From the NCBI RefSeq assembly GCF_001188955.3, contig NZ_JPRF03000033.1, positions 1 to 64,000 of the forward strand: a DNA stretch of 64,000 nt. Reading direction: 5' to 3'. The notes beneath the pieces were generated by a model. That model saw nothing but the letters and a program-made list of their open reading frames with translations, did not search any database and was not told the origin of the DNA. Shown one piece after another: positions 36,936-44,668 of the stretch. Every line of letters begins with the position of its first letter. Position 1 is the stretch's first letter. The position numbers and the translations under genes are program-made. Source of the stretch: Kitasatospora aureofaciens. Its GTDB lineage: Bacteria; Actinomycetota; Actinomycetes; Streptomycetales; Streptomycetaceae.

Positions 36936-37706
36936 ATGACGGACGGAGTAACGATCAGCCAGGCTGCCGCCTTCGCCGGTGTCACGGTGAAGACCATCCG
37001 GCACTACCACAAGAACGGCCTGGTCGAGGAGCCCGCGCGCGACCGCTCCGGCTACCGCCGCTACGGCAGCGCCGAGTTGCTGCGGCTGGTCCAGGTACGG
37101 ACCCTGGCCGGGGCGGGCGTGCCGCTCGCCGGGATCGGCCCCATCCTCGACGCCGGCCCCGAGGAGTTCGCCGCCGCGCTCGTCGACGTCGAGGAGAACC
37201 TCACCGCCAAGATCGACGAGCTGATCGCCCGGCGCGAGACCCTGCGCCAACTCGCCACCGGGGACCGCGTCCTGCTGCCCGCCCGGGCCTGCGCCCTGCT
37301 CGACCGGATGCCCGGGCTCGGCTTCGACGCGGACGACGTGAGGACCGCCCACGAGGGTCTGGTCCTGGTCCGGGCGCTGATGCCGGAGGGCTTCGACGAG
37401 TACCTCACCCAGATCGAGCACGGCCTGGAGGACCCCCGGCACGTCGCCGTCGTCAAGCTCACCTGGAGCGCCGGGAAGTGGGCCCCGGACGATCCCAGGA
37501 TCGAACGCCTCGCGGAGGAGGTCGCCGCCCACTTCATCGCCGACCCCTCCCTGCTGCCCACCCTGGGCGGCCTCCAGTCCCGCCAGGACGGCGACACCCG
37601 CCACGAACTCCTCACCCACCACGGCGAGGACGAGCGGCCCGGCTGGATCCGGCTGACGGCACTGATCGAGCAGAAGCTGCGCGCCGCGGGCGTCGACGTC
37701 CCGTAG
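36936..37706 (+). CDS. MerR-family transcriptional activator
   Basis: 256 residues. The N-terminal winged helix ISQAAAFAGVTVKTIRHYHK is followed by YRRYGSAELLRLVQVRTLAG (about 33-57), the MerR signature. A dimerisation helix and a C-terminal domain of about 130 residues follow, the latter possibly a ligand domain with no Cys-based metal motif. ATG 36936 lies 4 bases after the hydrolase stop, so both genes share one message from the MerR-type promoter at 36054-36085, consistent with positive autoregulation. Organic effectors are typical for MerR proteins with long C-terminal domains. Confidence 0.9.
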   Translation: MTDGVTISQAAAFAGVTVKTIRHYHKNGLVEEPARDRSGYRRYGSAELLRLVQVRTLAGAGVPLAGIGPILDAGPEEFAAALVDVEENLTAKIDELIARRETLRQLATGDRVLLPARACALLDRMPGLGFDADDVRTAHEGLVLVRALMPEGFDEYLTQIEHGLEDPRHVAVVKLTWSAGKWAPDDPRIERLAEEVAAHFIADPSLLPTLGGLQSRQDGDTRHELLTHHGEDERPGWIRLTALIEQKLRAAGVDVP

Positions 37707-37717
37707 ACCCGGCTGCT

Positions 37718-37855
37718 CCACCACCCGGGCCACCGGCGGCACCGAGTCCGTCCGCTGGCCGAAGCGGCTGAGCGCGTCCGCAAGTTGCCCACCGCCGACG
37801 CGCGGACCGTGACGCGGTACGGGATGCCGATCAGTTCGACGTCGCGGAACCTCAC
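37718..37855 (-). pseudogene. Possible remnant of a prolyl-tRNA synthetase C-terminus
   Basis: The minus strand reads VRFRDVELIGIPYRVTV, very like the VRFKDAELIGIP segment of the ProRS anticodon-binding domain. After a frame change it continues as LADALSRFGQRTDSVPPVAR and VVEQ, which resembles the rest of that domain (ending ..VPV..VVE). No start, ribosome site or upstream ProRS sequence is present and the fragment abuts the MerR stop. I read it as a degraded fragment with a frameshift. A chance resemblance cannot be excluded. Confidence 0.4.
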
Positions 37856-37870
37856 CCCGGGCCGTTCACT

Positions 37871-38344
37871 TCAGCGCTGCTCGGGGGAGGCGGAGTTCAG
37901 CGGGGCCCGGCGGCCGAGGGCGGAGAGGCCGAAGAGCAGCCCGCCGGTCATGAAGAAGGGCTCGTAGAGCAGGGTGGCGAAGCGGCCCATGGCGTCGAAG
38001 TCGGCCGTCGTCCGGGCGCCGGTGGCCAGGGCCAGCCAGTCCGGGACGGACGGCACGGAGTGCACCAGCAGGACGGCGGCGATGCCCCGGAGCGCGAAGT
38101 CGAGGAGCCTGCCCGGCAGCCGTCCGCCCCATGGCCGGACGCCCGCCAGAGCGAGCACGGCGGCGACCGCGCAGCCGGGGACGGCGAGGACGTCGATCAC
38201 CAGCAGCGGGGTGTTGCCGGTGACGGAGAGGCCGTCCGGCAGGCCGGTCCGGCCGCCCAGCAGCCAGTACAGGTGGACGAGGGAGAAAGCGGCGGACCAG
38301 GTGGCGGCGGCGTAGGCGGCGGCCCGGAGGACGGTGGTCTTCAT
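37871..38344 (-). CDS. DUF3995-like small membrane protein
   Basis: 157 residues with four hydrophobic helices (about 8-30, 45-68, 83-103 and 122-145). The N-terminal WSAAFSLVHLYWLLGG is typical of the DUF3995 family. Function is unknown. It ends SPEQR and lies in an interval with no operon partner: the MerR gene is convergent and the TetR gene upstream is 193 bases away on the same strand. The start ATG 38344 gives MKTTVLRAAAYAAATW. Confidence 0.75.
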   Translation of the reverse strand: MKTTVLRAAAYAAATWSAAFSLVHLYWLLGGRTGLPDGLSVTGNTPLLVIDVLAVPGCAVAAVLALAGVRPWGGRLPGRLLDFALRGIAAVLLVHSVPSVPDWLALATGARTTADFDAMGRFATLLYEPFFMTGGLLFGLSALGRRAPLNSASPEQR

Positions 38345-38536
38345 GCCTCCACGTTCGCCGCCGGGGGCGGCTCCGCGGATCGTCCCGGCGGGCCGACCCC
38401 CTCCCCTCGGAAGGGGAGTTCTGACTCATCCGCGAGGCCTGACCGAAGGTCCGGGGTCGCCGGGGGCGGGGCTTGCTCGCCGGGTGCCGGTTCGCCAGGT
38501 CGGCGGACCGGCACCCGGCAGGGCACCGGACGGGCG

Positions 38537-39115
38537 TCAGACGACGGCGAGCCGGTCCACCAGCAGTTCCACCCTCTGCCCGGCGTACTCCGGGGGGAGC
38601 CGTCCGGCCCGGGTCAGGGTGGCCAGTCCGTGCAGGGCCGCCCAGAACGTCTCGGTGAAGACTCCCGGGTGAACGCCGTCGCCGGCGACCTCGCCGAGGC
38701 TCTCCAGCAGCGCGGCGAAGGCGTCCTTGAGGGGTTCCGGGGTGTCCTCGTGCGCGAAGGCCAGGCCGCCGTCGAGCTGGAACAGGGCGTCGTAGACCGC
38801 CGGGTTGTGCGCGGCGAAGTCGAGGTAGGTGCGCGCGAGCGCGGTGACCCGGGCGCGGGGGCCGTCCGCGGCGGCGGTGGCGGCCCGGATCGCCGCGGCC
38901 ATCTCGGTGGCGCCTTCGAGGGCGACGGCGCCGATGATCTCGCGCTTGCCGCGGAAGTGGCTGTAGAGGACGGGCTGGCTGTACTCGATGCGCTCGGCGA
39001 GCCGGCGGGTGGTGACCGCGTCCCAGCCCTGCTGCTCAGCGAGTTCGCGGGCCGTCGCCACGATGAGGCGTTCGCGCTCCGCCCTTTCGCGCTGCTTGCG
39101 TTCTTGTACCGACAT
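38537..39115 (-). CDS. TetR-family repressor
   Basis: 192 residues. The N-terminal HTH (about 17-60) reads LIVATARELAEQQGWDAVTT, then RRLAERIEYSQPVLYSHFRG, the TetR signature. The C-terminal ligand domain ends with WAALHGLATLTRAGRLPPEY, typical of the TetR_C_13/WHG group. It is divergent from the DUF1772 gene with two matching CTAGCnnCGCTAG palindromes in the 96-base gap, one 10 bases from its own start codon. Repression of both genes is inferred. The inducer is unknown. Confidence 0.9.
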   Translation of the reverse strand: MSVQERKQRERAERERLIVATARELAEQQGWDAVTTRRLAERIEYSQPVLYSHFRGKREIIGAVALEGATEMAAAIRAATAAADGPRARVTALARTYLDFAAHNPAVYDALFQLDGGLAFAHEDTPEPLKDAFAALLESLGEVAGDGVHPGVFTETFWAALHGLATLTRAGRLPPEYAGQRVELLVDRLAVV

Positions 39116-39124
39116 GAGTCGATC

Positions 39125-39188
39125 CTAGCATCGCTAGACAACGGAGCGGCAGCAGCTCTAGTGTTGCTTCATCAGCTAGCAGCGCTAG
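39125..39188. promoter_or_regulatory. Paired TetR operators CTAGC-ATC/AGC-GCTAG
   Basis: CTAGCATCGCTAG (39125-39137) and CTAGCAGCGCTAG (39176-39188) are the same 5-base-arm palindrome with a 3-base centre, 51 bases apart. They lie between the divergent TetR and DUF1772 genes, one near each start. A single protein binding both sites is the natural reading. Confidence 0.8.
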
Positions 39189-39211
39189 ATGCCAGGCCTG
39201 GAGGGGTCATC

Positions 39212-39658
39212 ATGCTCAACGCACTTGAGGTCATCACCACCGTGGTCGTCGGTGTGATGGTGGGGGTGGAGTTCTCCGTCGCCTTCGTCATGAACCGGAT
39301 CTTCAACGCGCTCCCCGAGGACAGCGACCAGCTCGCCCGCGCCCACGGCGGCCGGATGCTCGGCGCCGTGATGCCGTTCTGGTACATCGGCTCGCTCGTC
39401 CTCGCGGCGATCTGGGCCTTCGCCGGATGGCACCGCCACGGAGCCGGTCTCGTCGTCACCGCAGGCGGGCTGCTGATCGTCAGCGTGGTCATGTCGGTCC
39501 TGCTGCTCGTCCCGATCAACAACCGGGGCAAGACGTGGACCCCGGAGAACCGGCCCGCCGACTGGAAGGAGCAGATGAACCGCTGGGACCGCTACCACTA
39601 CGTCCGCGTCGCCGTCATCATCGCCGCCTTCACCCTGCTGGTCGCGGCCCTCGTCTGA
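39212..39658 (+). CDS. DUF1772-family membrane protein
   Basis: 148 residues with four transmembrane helices (about 8-28, 50-70, 78-98 and 125-147). The loop VPINNRGKTW and the WDRYHYVR segment are typical of DUF1772 (anthrone-oxygenase-like fold) proteins. The catalytic role is not established for stand-alone members. The ATG follows GGAGGGG at suitable spacing. It is the only evident target of the divergent TetR regulator, so export of, or response to, a hydrophobic compound is an inference. A very long perfect hairpin follows the stop. Confidence 0.8.
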   Translation: MLNALEVITTVVVGVMVGVEFSVAFVMNRIFNALPEDSDQLARAHGGRMLGAVMPFWYIGSLVLAAIWAFAGWHRHGAGLVVTAGGLLIVSVVMSVLLLVPINNRGKTWTPENRPADWKEQMNRWDRYHYVRVAVIIAAFTLLVAALV

Positions 39659-39676
39659 GCCCGGGAACGGCAATCG

Positions 39677-39734
39677 CCCCTCTTTCCCGGGTGGGTCCTC
39701 GCGAGACCGCGAGGACCCACCCGGGAAAGAGGGG
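39677..39734. terminator. 27-base perfect-arm bidirectional terminator
   Basis: The arms at 39677-39703 and 39708-39734 pair at all 27 positions around a four-base AGAC loop. The left arm begins CCCCTCTTTCCCGGGTGGGT. It lies between the convergent DUF1772 (plus) and membrane-protein (minus) genes, 18 and 15 bases from their stops, and would terminate both. Confidence 0.9.
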
Positions 39735-39749
39735 CCGGCTGCGTGCGGG

Positions 39750-40172
39750 TCACTGCTTCGGGAAAGCGGCGGTGACGGCCTTGGTGCGGGTGAGGACGGC
39801 GACCGGGAGGAGCGCGAGGGCGGAGAGGCCCTGGAGCACTGCGTACCAGGCCGGGCAGATGCCGGGGATGAGGTCGACGGCGATGACGGCGATCGGCATC
39901 ACGGTGGAGAGGGTCCGGATGCGGTCGAAGGCCCTGTAGTCGCCCTCGGTGGCGCGGCCGGCCAGGCGGAGGAGCACGGGAGCCAGGGCCGGGAAGATGA
40001 CCCCGCGGATCCACATGAACGGGGTGCTCACGTGCCCGGTGGAGGCCAGCACGGCCACGGTCGCGAGGGTGATCAGGCCGATGACGCCGAAGAGCGTGAT
40101 GCACTTCTTCGCCGTGGAAAATACCTGGTGGGTACGGGAGTTACCGAGGTTCGCCGTCGCGGTGATCGCCAT
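39750..40172 (-). CDS. Small four-helix membrane protein, function unknown
   Basis: 140 residues with about four hydrophobic segments (30-48, 54-70, 85-101 and 108-126). A cytoplasmic N-terminus (HQVFSTAKKCITLFG) precedes helix 1. The short motif AVIAVDLIPGICPAWYAV might be a re-entrant loop. No family is recognised. The ATG has GGAGGGCAG upstream. It is a single-gene unit, convergent with DUF1772 through the shared terminator. The next minus-strand gene upstream (40354) ends 181 bases before this start, with two hairpins between. Confidence 0.65.
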   Translation of the reverse strand: MAITATANLGNSRTHQVFSTAKKCITLFGVIGLITLATVAVLASTGHVSTPFMWIRGVIFPALAPVLLRLAGRATEGDYRAFDRIRTLSTVMPIAVIAVDLIPGICPAWYAVLQGLSALALLPVAVLTRTKAVTAAFPKQ

Positions 40173-40233
40173 GATTCTGCCCTCCGTGTCGTGGTGGGAA
40201 CGAATCTACGGAGGCCGCGAGCGACCCGACACC

Positions 40234-40266
40234 GGTCCAGCCCCACACCTGGGGTGGGGCTGGACC
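40234..40266. repeat. Inverted repeat between membrane-protein gene and efflux operon
   Basis: GGTCCAGCCCCA (40234-40245) pairs with TGGGGCTGGACC (40255-40266) around a nine-base loop. It is the second hairpin after the efflux operon and lies upstream of the 40172 gene, so it is either a back-up terminator or part of that gene's leader. Confidence 0.6.
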
Positions 40267-40298
40267 CACCCTGCCGGAGGCCGTCCAGGAAGCGGGCG

Positions 40299-40328
40299 GA
40301 GGCCCTCGCCTTCCCGGGCGAGGGCCTC
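40299..40328 (-). terminator. Terminator of the MacAB-like efflux operon
   Basis: GAGGCCCTCGCC (40299-40310) and GGCGAGGGCCTC (40317-40328) form a perfect 12-base stem with a TTCCCG loop, 25 bases beyond the stop of the DUF5666 gene on the minus strand. Confidence 0.85.
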
Positions 40329-40353
40329 ACGAGCGTCCGGCGGCTGCAGGGAG

Positions 40354-40941
40354 TCAGCCTCCGGACGGGTTCCGGTTCCCACCTCCGAAGCCACCGCCGC
40401 CGAAGCCGCCGCCTGCGGAGCCTTCGACGAGCTGGCTGGCGTTGTACCCGCCGTTCGCGTCGGGCGTGCCGACGACGGTCACGCTCTGGCCGGGCTGGAG
40501 GTCGGCGACCTTGCCCTCCTTGTTGAGCTGGACCTTGGTCGAATCCCCCGTCGTCACCTTGACGGTGTTGCCGTTGGCGTCCGTGAGGTACACGGTCGAG
40601 CCGTCGACGGCCTTGACCGTGCCACGGGTGAAGCCACCCTGCCCCTGACCCTGACCCTGCCCCTGACCACCTCGGCGCCCACCGGCGCCCTGCCCGTAGC
40701 CGCCACCCGTCGCCGGTGCGCCGGCCGAAGCGGCCCGGGGCGAGGAGGACTTGCCGCTCGAAGTCCCCTGCCCCTGCTGGTACCAGACCCCGCCCGCGAA
40801 CGCCCCCGTGGCGATCACGCCACCCGCGAGCACCAGCGACAGCCAGGGCAGCTTCCGCCTCGGCGGCGCGGCCAGTTCCGCGCTCACGTCGCGCGCGTCC
40901 GGCGGGGTCGAGAGCAGCGCGACCTGTTCGTCGTGTTCCAT
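40354..40941 (-). CDS. DUF5666-type secreted/anchored protein of the efflux operon
   Basis: 195 residues. An N-terminal cytoplasmic tail (1-30), one transmembrane helix (about 32-52), a long Gly/Gln/Ser low-complexity linker with a GQGQGQG stretch, then a compact OB-like DUF5666 domain (about 102-165) with VKAVDGSTVYLTDANGNTVK. The tail is Gly/Phe/Asn-rich. Function is unknown; such domains may bind small ligands or the partner MFP protein. It is the last gene of a minus-strand operon with HlyD-like, ATPase and FtsX/MacB genes, 13 bases after the permease stop. A perfect hairpin terminator follows. Confidence 0.75.
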   Translation of the reverse strand: MEHDEQVALLSTPPDARDVSAELAAPPRRKLPWLSLVLAGGVIATGAFAGGVWYQQGQGTSSGKSSSPRAASAGAPATGGGYGQGAGGRRGGQGQGQGQGQGGFTRGTVKAVDGSTVYLTDANGNTVKVTTGDSTKVQLNKEGKVADLQPGQSVTVVGTPDANGGYNASQLVEGSAGGGFGGGGFGGGNRNPSGG

Positions 40942-40954
40942 CGAAGAAGTGCTC

Positions 40955-42166
40955 CTACTCGTGCCGGAGGGCGTCGATCGGCCGCAGGGAGGCGGCCCGG
41001 TTGGCGGGGTAGCTGCCGAAGAACAGCCCGATCGCGACGGCGATGCCGAACGCACCGAGCACCGATGCGGGGATCACCACCGGTTTGATGCCGACGATGC
41101 TGAAGTGCGAGCCGACGATCCCGGCGGCCACGCCGAGCCCGGCTCCGATCACGGACAGCAGCGTGGACTCGGTCAGGAACTGCCCGAGGATGACGGCCCG
41201 GGGAGCGCCGAGCGCCTTGCGGATGCCGATCTCCCGCGTCCGCTCCGTGACCGTGACCAGCATGATGTTGGTGATCCCGATCCCGCCGACCAGCAGCGAG
41301 ATCGCGGCGACCGCGCCCAGCAGCACGGTGAAGGTCTTCGTCGTGCTCTCCCTCGCCGTGAGCAGCGAGGCCTGGTTGGTGATCCGGAAGTCCGCCTTGC
41401 TCGGGTCGGCGATCGCATGGGTTCCGAGCAGGACCCGGGTGATCTCGGACTGCGCCGCCGTCGTGGTGTCGGCGGAGGAGGCCTGCACCAGGATCTGGTT
41501 GACCGTCCCGAAGCCCGTGAAGGCGTTCTGCACGGTGGGCAGCGGTGCGATCACCACGTCGTCCGGATCGGTGAACCCGCTGCCGCCCTTGGCCTGCAGC
41601 ACGCCCACCACCGTGAACGGCGTGCCACCGAGCACGATCTTCTTCCCGACCGGGTCCTCGGTGTCGAACAGCTGCTTGGCCGTCGTGGCGCCGAGCACCG
41701 CGACCTTGCGCGAACCGAGCACGTCGTCGTTGGTGAAGTACTCGCCGTGCGCGACCTTCTGGTTGGAGGTCTCGAAGTACGCGGGGTACGTCCCCACCAC
41801 CGAGCCCGGGGTGTACGAGACGTTCCCGTACAGCGCCGTCGCGCTGGTGGTCACCACCGGCGCCACGGACTTGATCGCCGAGGAGTCGGCGTCGGTCGCC
41901 AGCGCCTTGGCGTCGGCGACGGTCAGCTTCTTCACCGAGGACACCGACCGCGAGCCACCGGCCGCCGAACCGGCGCTGACCGTGAGCGAGTTGGTGCCGA
42001 GCGAGGTGATCGAGTCCTTCACCGCCTGCGAGGAGCCGTTGCCCACCGCGAGCAGCAGGATCACCGAGGCCACGCCGATCAGCACCCCCAGCATGGTGAG
42101 CGCCGAGCGCACCTTGTTGGCGGCGAGCCCACCCACCGCGAAGCGGAGCGTCTGCCAGAGGATCAT
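40955..42166 (-). CDS. MacB/FtsX-type ABC permease
   Basis: 403 residues. Four transmembrane helices in the MacB arrangement: one near residues 20-42, then an extracytoplasmic domain of about 220 residues, and three at the C-terminus (about 280-300, 330-352 and 365-388). The MacB_PCD motif and RTREIGIRKALGAPR (about 308-322) are clear. The start codon overlaps the ATPase stop by 4 bases (ATGA), so the two are coupled. MacB-type proteins use ATP to drive an extracytoplasmic mechanotransmission that pushes substrates out, with the HlyD-like protein. The substrate is unknown. Confidence 0.93.
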   Translation of the reverse strand: MILWQTLRFAVGGLAANKVRSALTMLGVLIGVASVILLLAVGNGSSQAVKDSITSLGTNSLTVSAGSAAGGSRSVSSVKKLTVADAKALATDADSSAIKSVAPVVTTSATALYGNVSYTPGSVVGTYPAYFETSNQKVAHGEYFTNDDVLGSRKVAVLGATTAKQLFDTEDPVGKKIVLGGTPFTVVGVLQAKGGSGFTDPDDVVIAPLPTVQNAFTGFGTVNQILVQASSADTTTAAQSEITRVLLGTHAIADPSKADFRITNQASLLTARESTTKTFTVLLGAVAAISLLVGGIGITNIMLVTVTERTREIGIRKALGAPRAVILGQFLTESTLLSVIGAGLGVAAGIVGSHFSIVGIKPVVIPASVLGAFGIAVAIGLFFGSYPANRAASLRPIDALRHE

Positions 42167-42966
42167 GCCGGGACCCCCAGCCCGGCGAGCACGGGCGGAG
42201 GCCCGTCCACCGGCGCCTGCCGGACATCACTCACGATCTGCCCGTCGACCAGCCGCAGCACCCGCTTGGCGTGCCGGGCGACCTCGTCCTCGTGGGTGAT
42301 CAGCACGACGGTGCGGCCGGTGGCGTTGAGCCCGTCGATCAGGCCCAGCACCTCCTCGGTGGAGCGGCTGTCCAGGTTCCCCGTCGGCTCGTCCGCGAGC
42401 AGCATGGCGGGCGCCGTGACCAGCGCCCGGGCCACCGCGACGCGCTGCTGCTGGCCGCCGGAGAGCTGGTTGGGCTTGTGCCCGGCGCGTTCGCCGAGAC
42501 CGACCAGCGACAGCGCGGCCATCGCCCGCCGCCGGCGCTCGGCGGACCGGACGCCCGCGTAGGCGAGCGGCAGCTCGACCTGGGCGAGGGCGGTGGTGCG
42601 CGGGACGAGGTTGAAGGACTGGAAGACGAAGCCGATCTTGCGGTTGCGGACGAGGGCGAGCTGCTGCTCGTCCAGGTGGCCGACGTCGGTGCCGTCCAGC
42701 AGGTAGCGGCCGGAGGTGGGGACGTCGAGGCAGCCCAGGATGTTCATCAGGGTGGACTTGCCGGAGCCCGAACTGCCCATCACGGCAACGTAGTCGCCCT
42801 GCTCGATGTCCAGGTCGACGCCGGCCGGCTCGTCCGTCCCGGGCAGGGACGGGCCGCGCAGGGCGTGCACGGTGGCGTCGCCGTGCCCGTACGACTTGGT
42901 GAGCCGGCGGATCCGGATCACCGGTACGGGGTTCGCGGGGACGCGGTTGTCGATGACGTGCTGCAT
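42163..42966 (-). CDS. ABC transporter ATP-binding protein, MacB/LolD type
   Basis: 267 residues. Walker A GSSGSGKST (about 62), Q-loop VFQSFNLVPRTTA, signature LSGGQQQRVAVARALV (about 160), Walker B MLLADEPTGNLDS (about 180), H-loop LITHEDEVA (about 214). An insertion of about 12 residues (GPSLPGTDEPAG) lies between the first strands (VHALR and VDLDIEQGD), which is not usual. The ATG lies 2 bases after the HlyD gene's stop and its own stop overlaps the permease start, so the three form one coupled operon. Confidence 0.94.
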   Translation of the reverse strand: MQHVIDNRVPANPVPVIRIRRLTKSYGHGDATVHALRGPSLPGTDEPAGVDLDIEQGDYVAVMGSSGSGKSTLMNILGCLDVPTSGRYLLDGTDVGHLDEQQLALVRNRKIGFVFQSFNLVPRTTALAQVELPLAYAGVRSAERRRRAMAALSLVGLGERAGHKPNQLSGGQQQRVAVARALVTAPAMLLADEPTGNLDSRSTEEVLGLIDGLNATGRTVVLITHEDEVARHAKRVLRLVDGQIVSDVRQAPVDGPPPVLAGLGVPA

Positions 42967-42968
42967 GC

Positions 42969-44324
42969 TCAGCCCTTACCGCCCCGGCCACCGCCGCCAC
43001 CGCCGGCACCGCCCGGGATGCCGACCGCGCCGCCGTTGCCGCCCCGGCCGCCGGACCCGCCGCCGAAGCCGGGGAAGGAGCCGTTCGGGAAGCCGTTGTT
43101 GCCGCTGGTGGTGGGGAGTTCGACCTTGTCGCCCTCCTTGAGCCCGGAGACCACCTGCACGGTGGTGTCGCCCTCGACGCCCACGCCGACGTCGACCCGT
43201 TCGGTGGCGCCGCCCTCGTGCACCACCGTCGCGGTCCGCGAGGAGCCGGTGCCGGACAGCGCCGAGGTCGGCAGCGAGAGCGCGTTGTCCGCCTCGCCGG
43301 TGACCACCTGGACGGTCGCGCTGAGGCCGGTGCGCAGCGTGCTGGTGTCCCCGGTGAGCTGCAGGGTGGCCGCGTACTGGACGGCGGAGGAGCCGGCCGC
43401 GCCGCTGCCGCTGCTCGACGGCAGCGAACTGACCGACAGGACGGTCGCGTTGAGCTTGGTGTCGGACTGGGCGTTCAGGGTGACGGTCGCCGCCTCGCCC
43501 TTCTTCAGTTTGAGCGAGTCCAGCTCGGAGAAGTTGGCGGTGACCTGCATCCCGGTCGGGTTGGTCAGCACGATGAAGCCGCCGGGCGAGCTCGAAGCCG
43601 CGCTCGTGCCGGTGGACTTGGCGGACGTGGACGTGCCGGAGGAGGTGGCCCCCACGGTGTCGCCGACCTTCGCCGAGATCGAGGCGACCGTGCCGTCCAC
43701 CGAGGCGGTGAGCGTCGTACCGGCCAGCGCGGCCTGGGCGTTGGAAAGGGCGGTCTGCGCGGTGGCGACCTGCTGCTGGGCCTGGGCGACGGCCGCATCG
43801 TCGACCTTGGTGGTGGTGACGGTGGTGGTCTGCGGGGCGGGCGTACTGCTCCCGCCCGCCCCGCGACCGCCGCCGCTGCCGCCCTGCGGGGCTGTGGTGG
43901 CCCCGGGCAGCGGCTCGGTGGTGGTCGTGGTGACGCCGGCCTGCGCCTTGGTGAGGTTGGCGTTCGCCGTGGTGAGGGCCGCCTGGGCGGCGTCCACTTG
44001 CTGCTGGGCCGCCGTGGTGTCGACGGTCGCCAGGACCTGCCCCTTCCTGACCGCGTCCCCGACCGCCACCTTGACGGCGGTGAGCCGCCCGCCGGTGGTG
44101 AAGTCCTGGGCGGCGTCGGTCGGCGAGACCAGGGTGCCGGTTCCGGACACGGTGGCCAGGACCGTCCCCTTGGCGACGGTCGCGGTACGGGCGGCCGGCT
44201 TGGCGGCCGCCGTGCCACCACTGCCGTTGACGGTGGCGTACACGAGGGCGACACCGCCCAGGAGTGCCACGCCGAGCGCGGAGTTGACGAGGACGGCACC
44301 TCGCCGCCGTGGGAGCACCTTCAT
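42969..44324 (-). CDS. HlyD/MacA-type periplasmic adaptor (RND-MFP family)
   Basis: 451 residues. An Arg-rich N-terminus and one helix (about 12-32) anchor the protein. Barrel-sandwich (about 45-110), helical hairpin (about 115-200, Ala/Gln-rich with a Gly/Ser/Thr-rich tip) and beta-barrel (about 265-360) domains follow. The C-terminus is a Gly-rich tail of about 35 residues (GNNGFPNGSF, then GGGSGGRGGNGG). MFP proteins link MacB-type permeases to the cell exterior. The ATG 44324 lacks a strong ribosome site; it begins MKVLPRRRGAV. It is the first gene of the efflux operon. Confidence 0.9.
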   Translation of the reverse strand: MKVLPRRRGAVLVNSALGVALLGGVALVYATVNGSGGTAAAKPAARTATVAKGTVLATVSGTGTLVSPTDAAQDFTTGGRLTAVKVAVGDAVRKGQVLATVDTTAAQQQVDAAQAALTTANANLTKAQAGVTTTTTEPLPGATTAPQGGSGGGRGAGGSSTPAPQTTTVTTTKVDDAAVAQAQQQVATAQTALSNAQAALAGTTLTASVDGTVASISAKVGDTVGATSSGTSTSAKSTGTSAASSSPGGFIVLTNPTGMQVTANFSELDSLKLKKGEAATVTLNAQSDTKLNATVLSVSSLPSSSGSGAAGSSAVQYAATLQLTGDTSTLRTGLSATVQVVTGEADNALSLPTSALSGTGSSRTATVVHEGGATERVDVGVGVEGDTTVQVVSGLKEGDKVELPTTSGNNGFPNGSFPGFGGGSGGRGGNGGAVGIPGGAGGGGGGRGGKG

Positions 44325-44558
44325 GGCGGACAGCTTCGCCGGGCGCTCTTGCGCTGCCCTGGGCGGCGGCTGGGAGAAGACTGACCGGCCGGATCCGGGC
44401 ATTCCTCCCCGATCGCCCACCCTGGACGGGCAGCTTGGCCGGGCCGTGGGCTGTCGTTGGCAGAACTCCCAGCGGCCTCCCAGCGATCCCCAGCCATCCG
44501 GCAGCGCATCCTCAGAGATCCCACATCTGCGAGGCGGCAGGGGTGCCCCCGAACACGC
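44325..44558. other. Intergenic region upstream of the efflux operon, no gene
   Basis: Together with the terminator at 44559-44593 this is the 344-base gap between the adaptor gene and hisC. It must hold the efflux-operon promoter on the minus strand, but I see no convincing -35/-10 pair and no palindrome that points to a regulator. The only clear structure is the hairpin at 44559-44593, and short CCGG-rich repeats at 44595-44670. Confidence 0.5.
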
Positions 44559-44593
44559 CGCAGGGGCGCACCCCTGAGGGGTGCGCCCCTGCG
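44559..44593 (-). terminator. 17-base-arm terminator after the aminotransferase gene
   Basis: CGCAGGGGCGCACCCCT (44559-44575) and AGGGGTGCGCCCCTGCG (44577-44593) pair completely around a single G (effective loop CTGAG). It lies 75 bases beyond the aminotransferase stop on the minus strand and separates it from the efflux operon. Confidence 0.8.
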
Positions 44594-44668
44594 ACCCGGG
44601 AGCCGGGACCAGAGCCCGGAGACCGGAGACCGGCCACCGGCAAGCAGTGACTGGCGGCCGGCGACCGG

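Noticed and set aside
37061-37855. Minus-strand open frame that includes the ProRS-like segment as a full gene
   Set aside because: Only the first few residues resemble a known protein; the remainder overlaps the MerR gene on the opposite strand and has the composition of a shadow frame.
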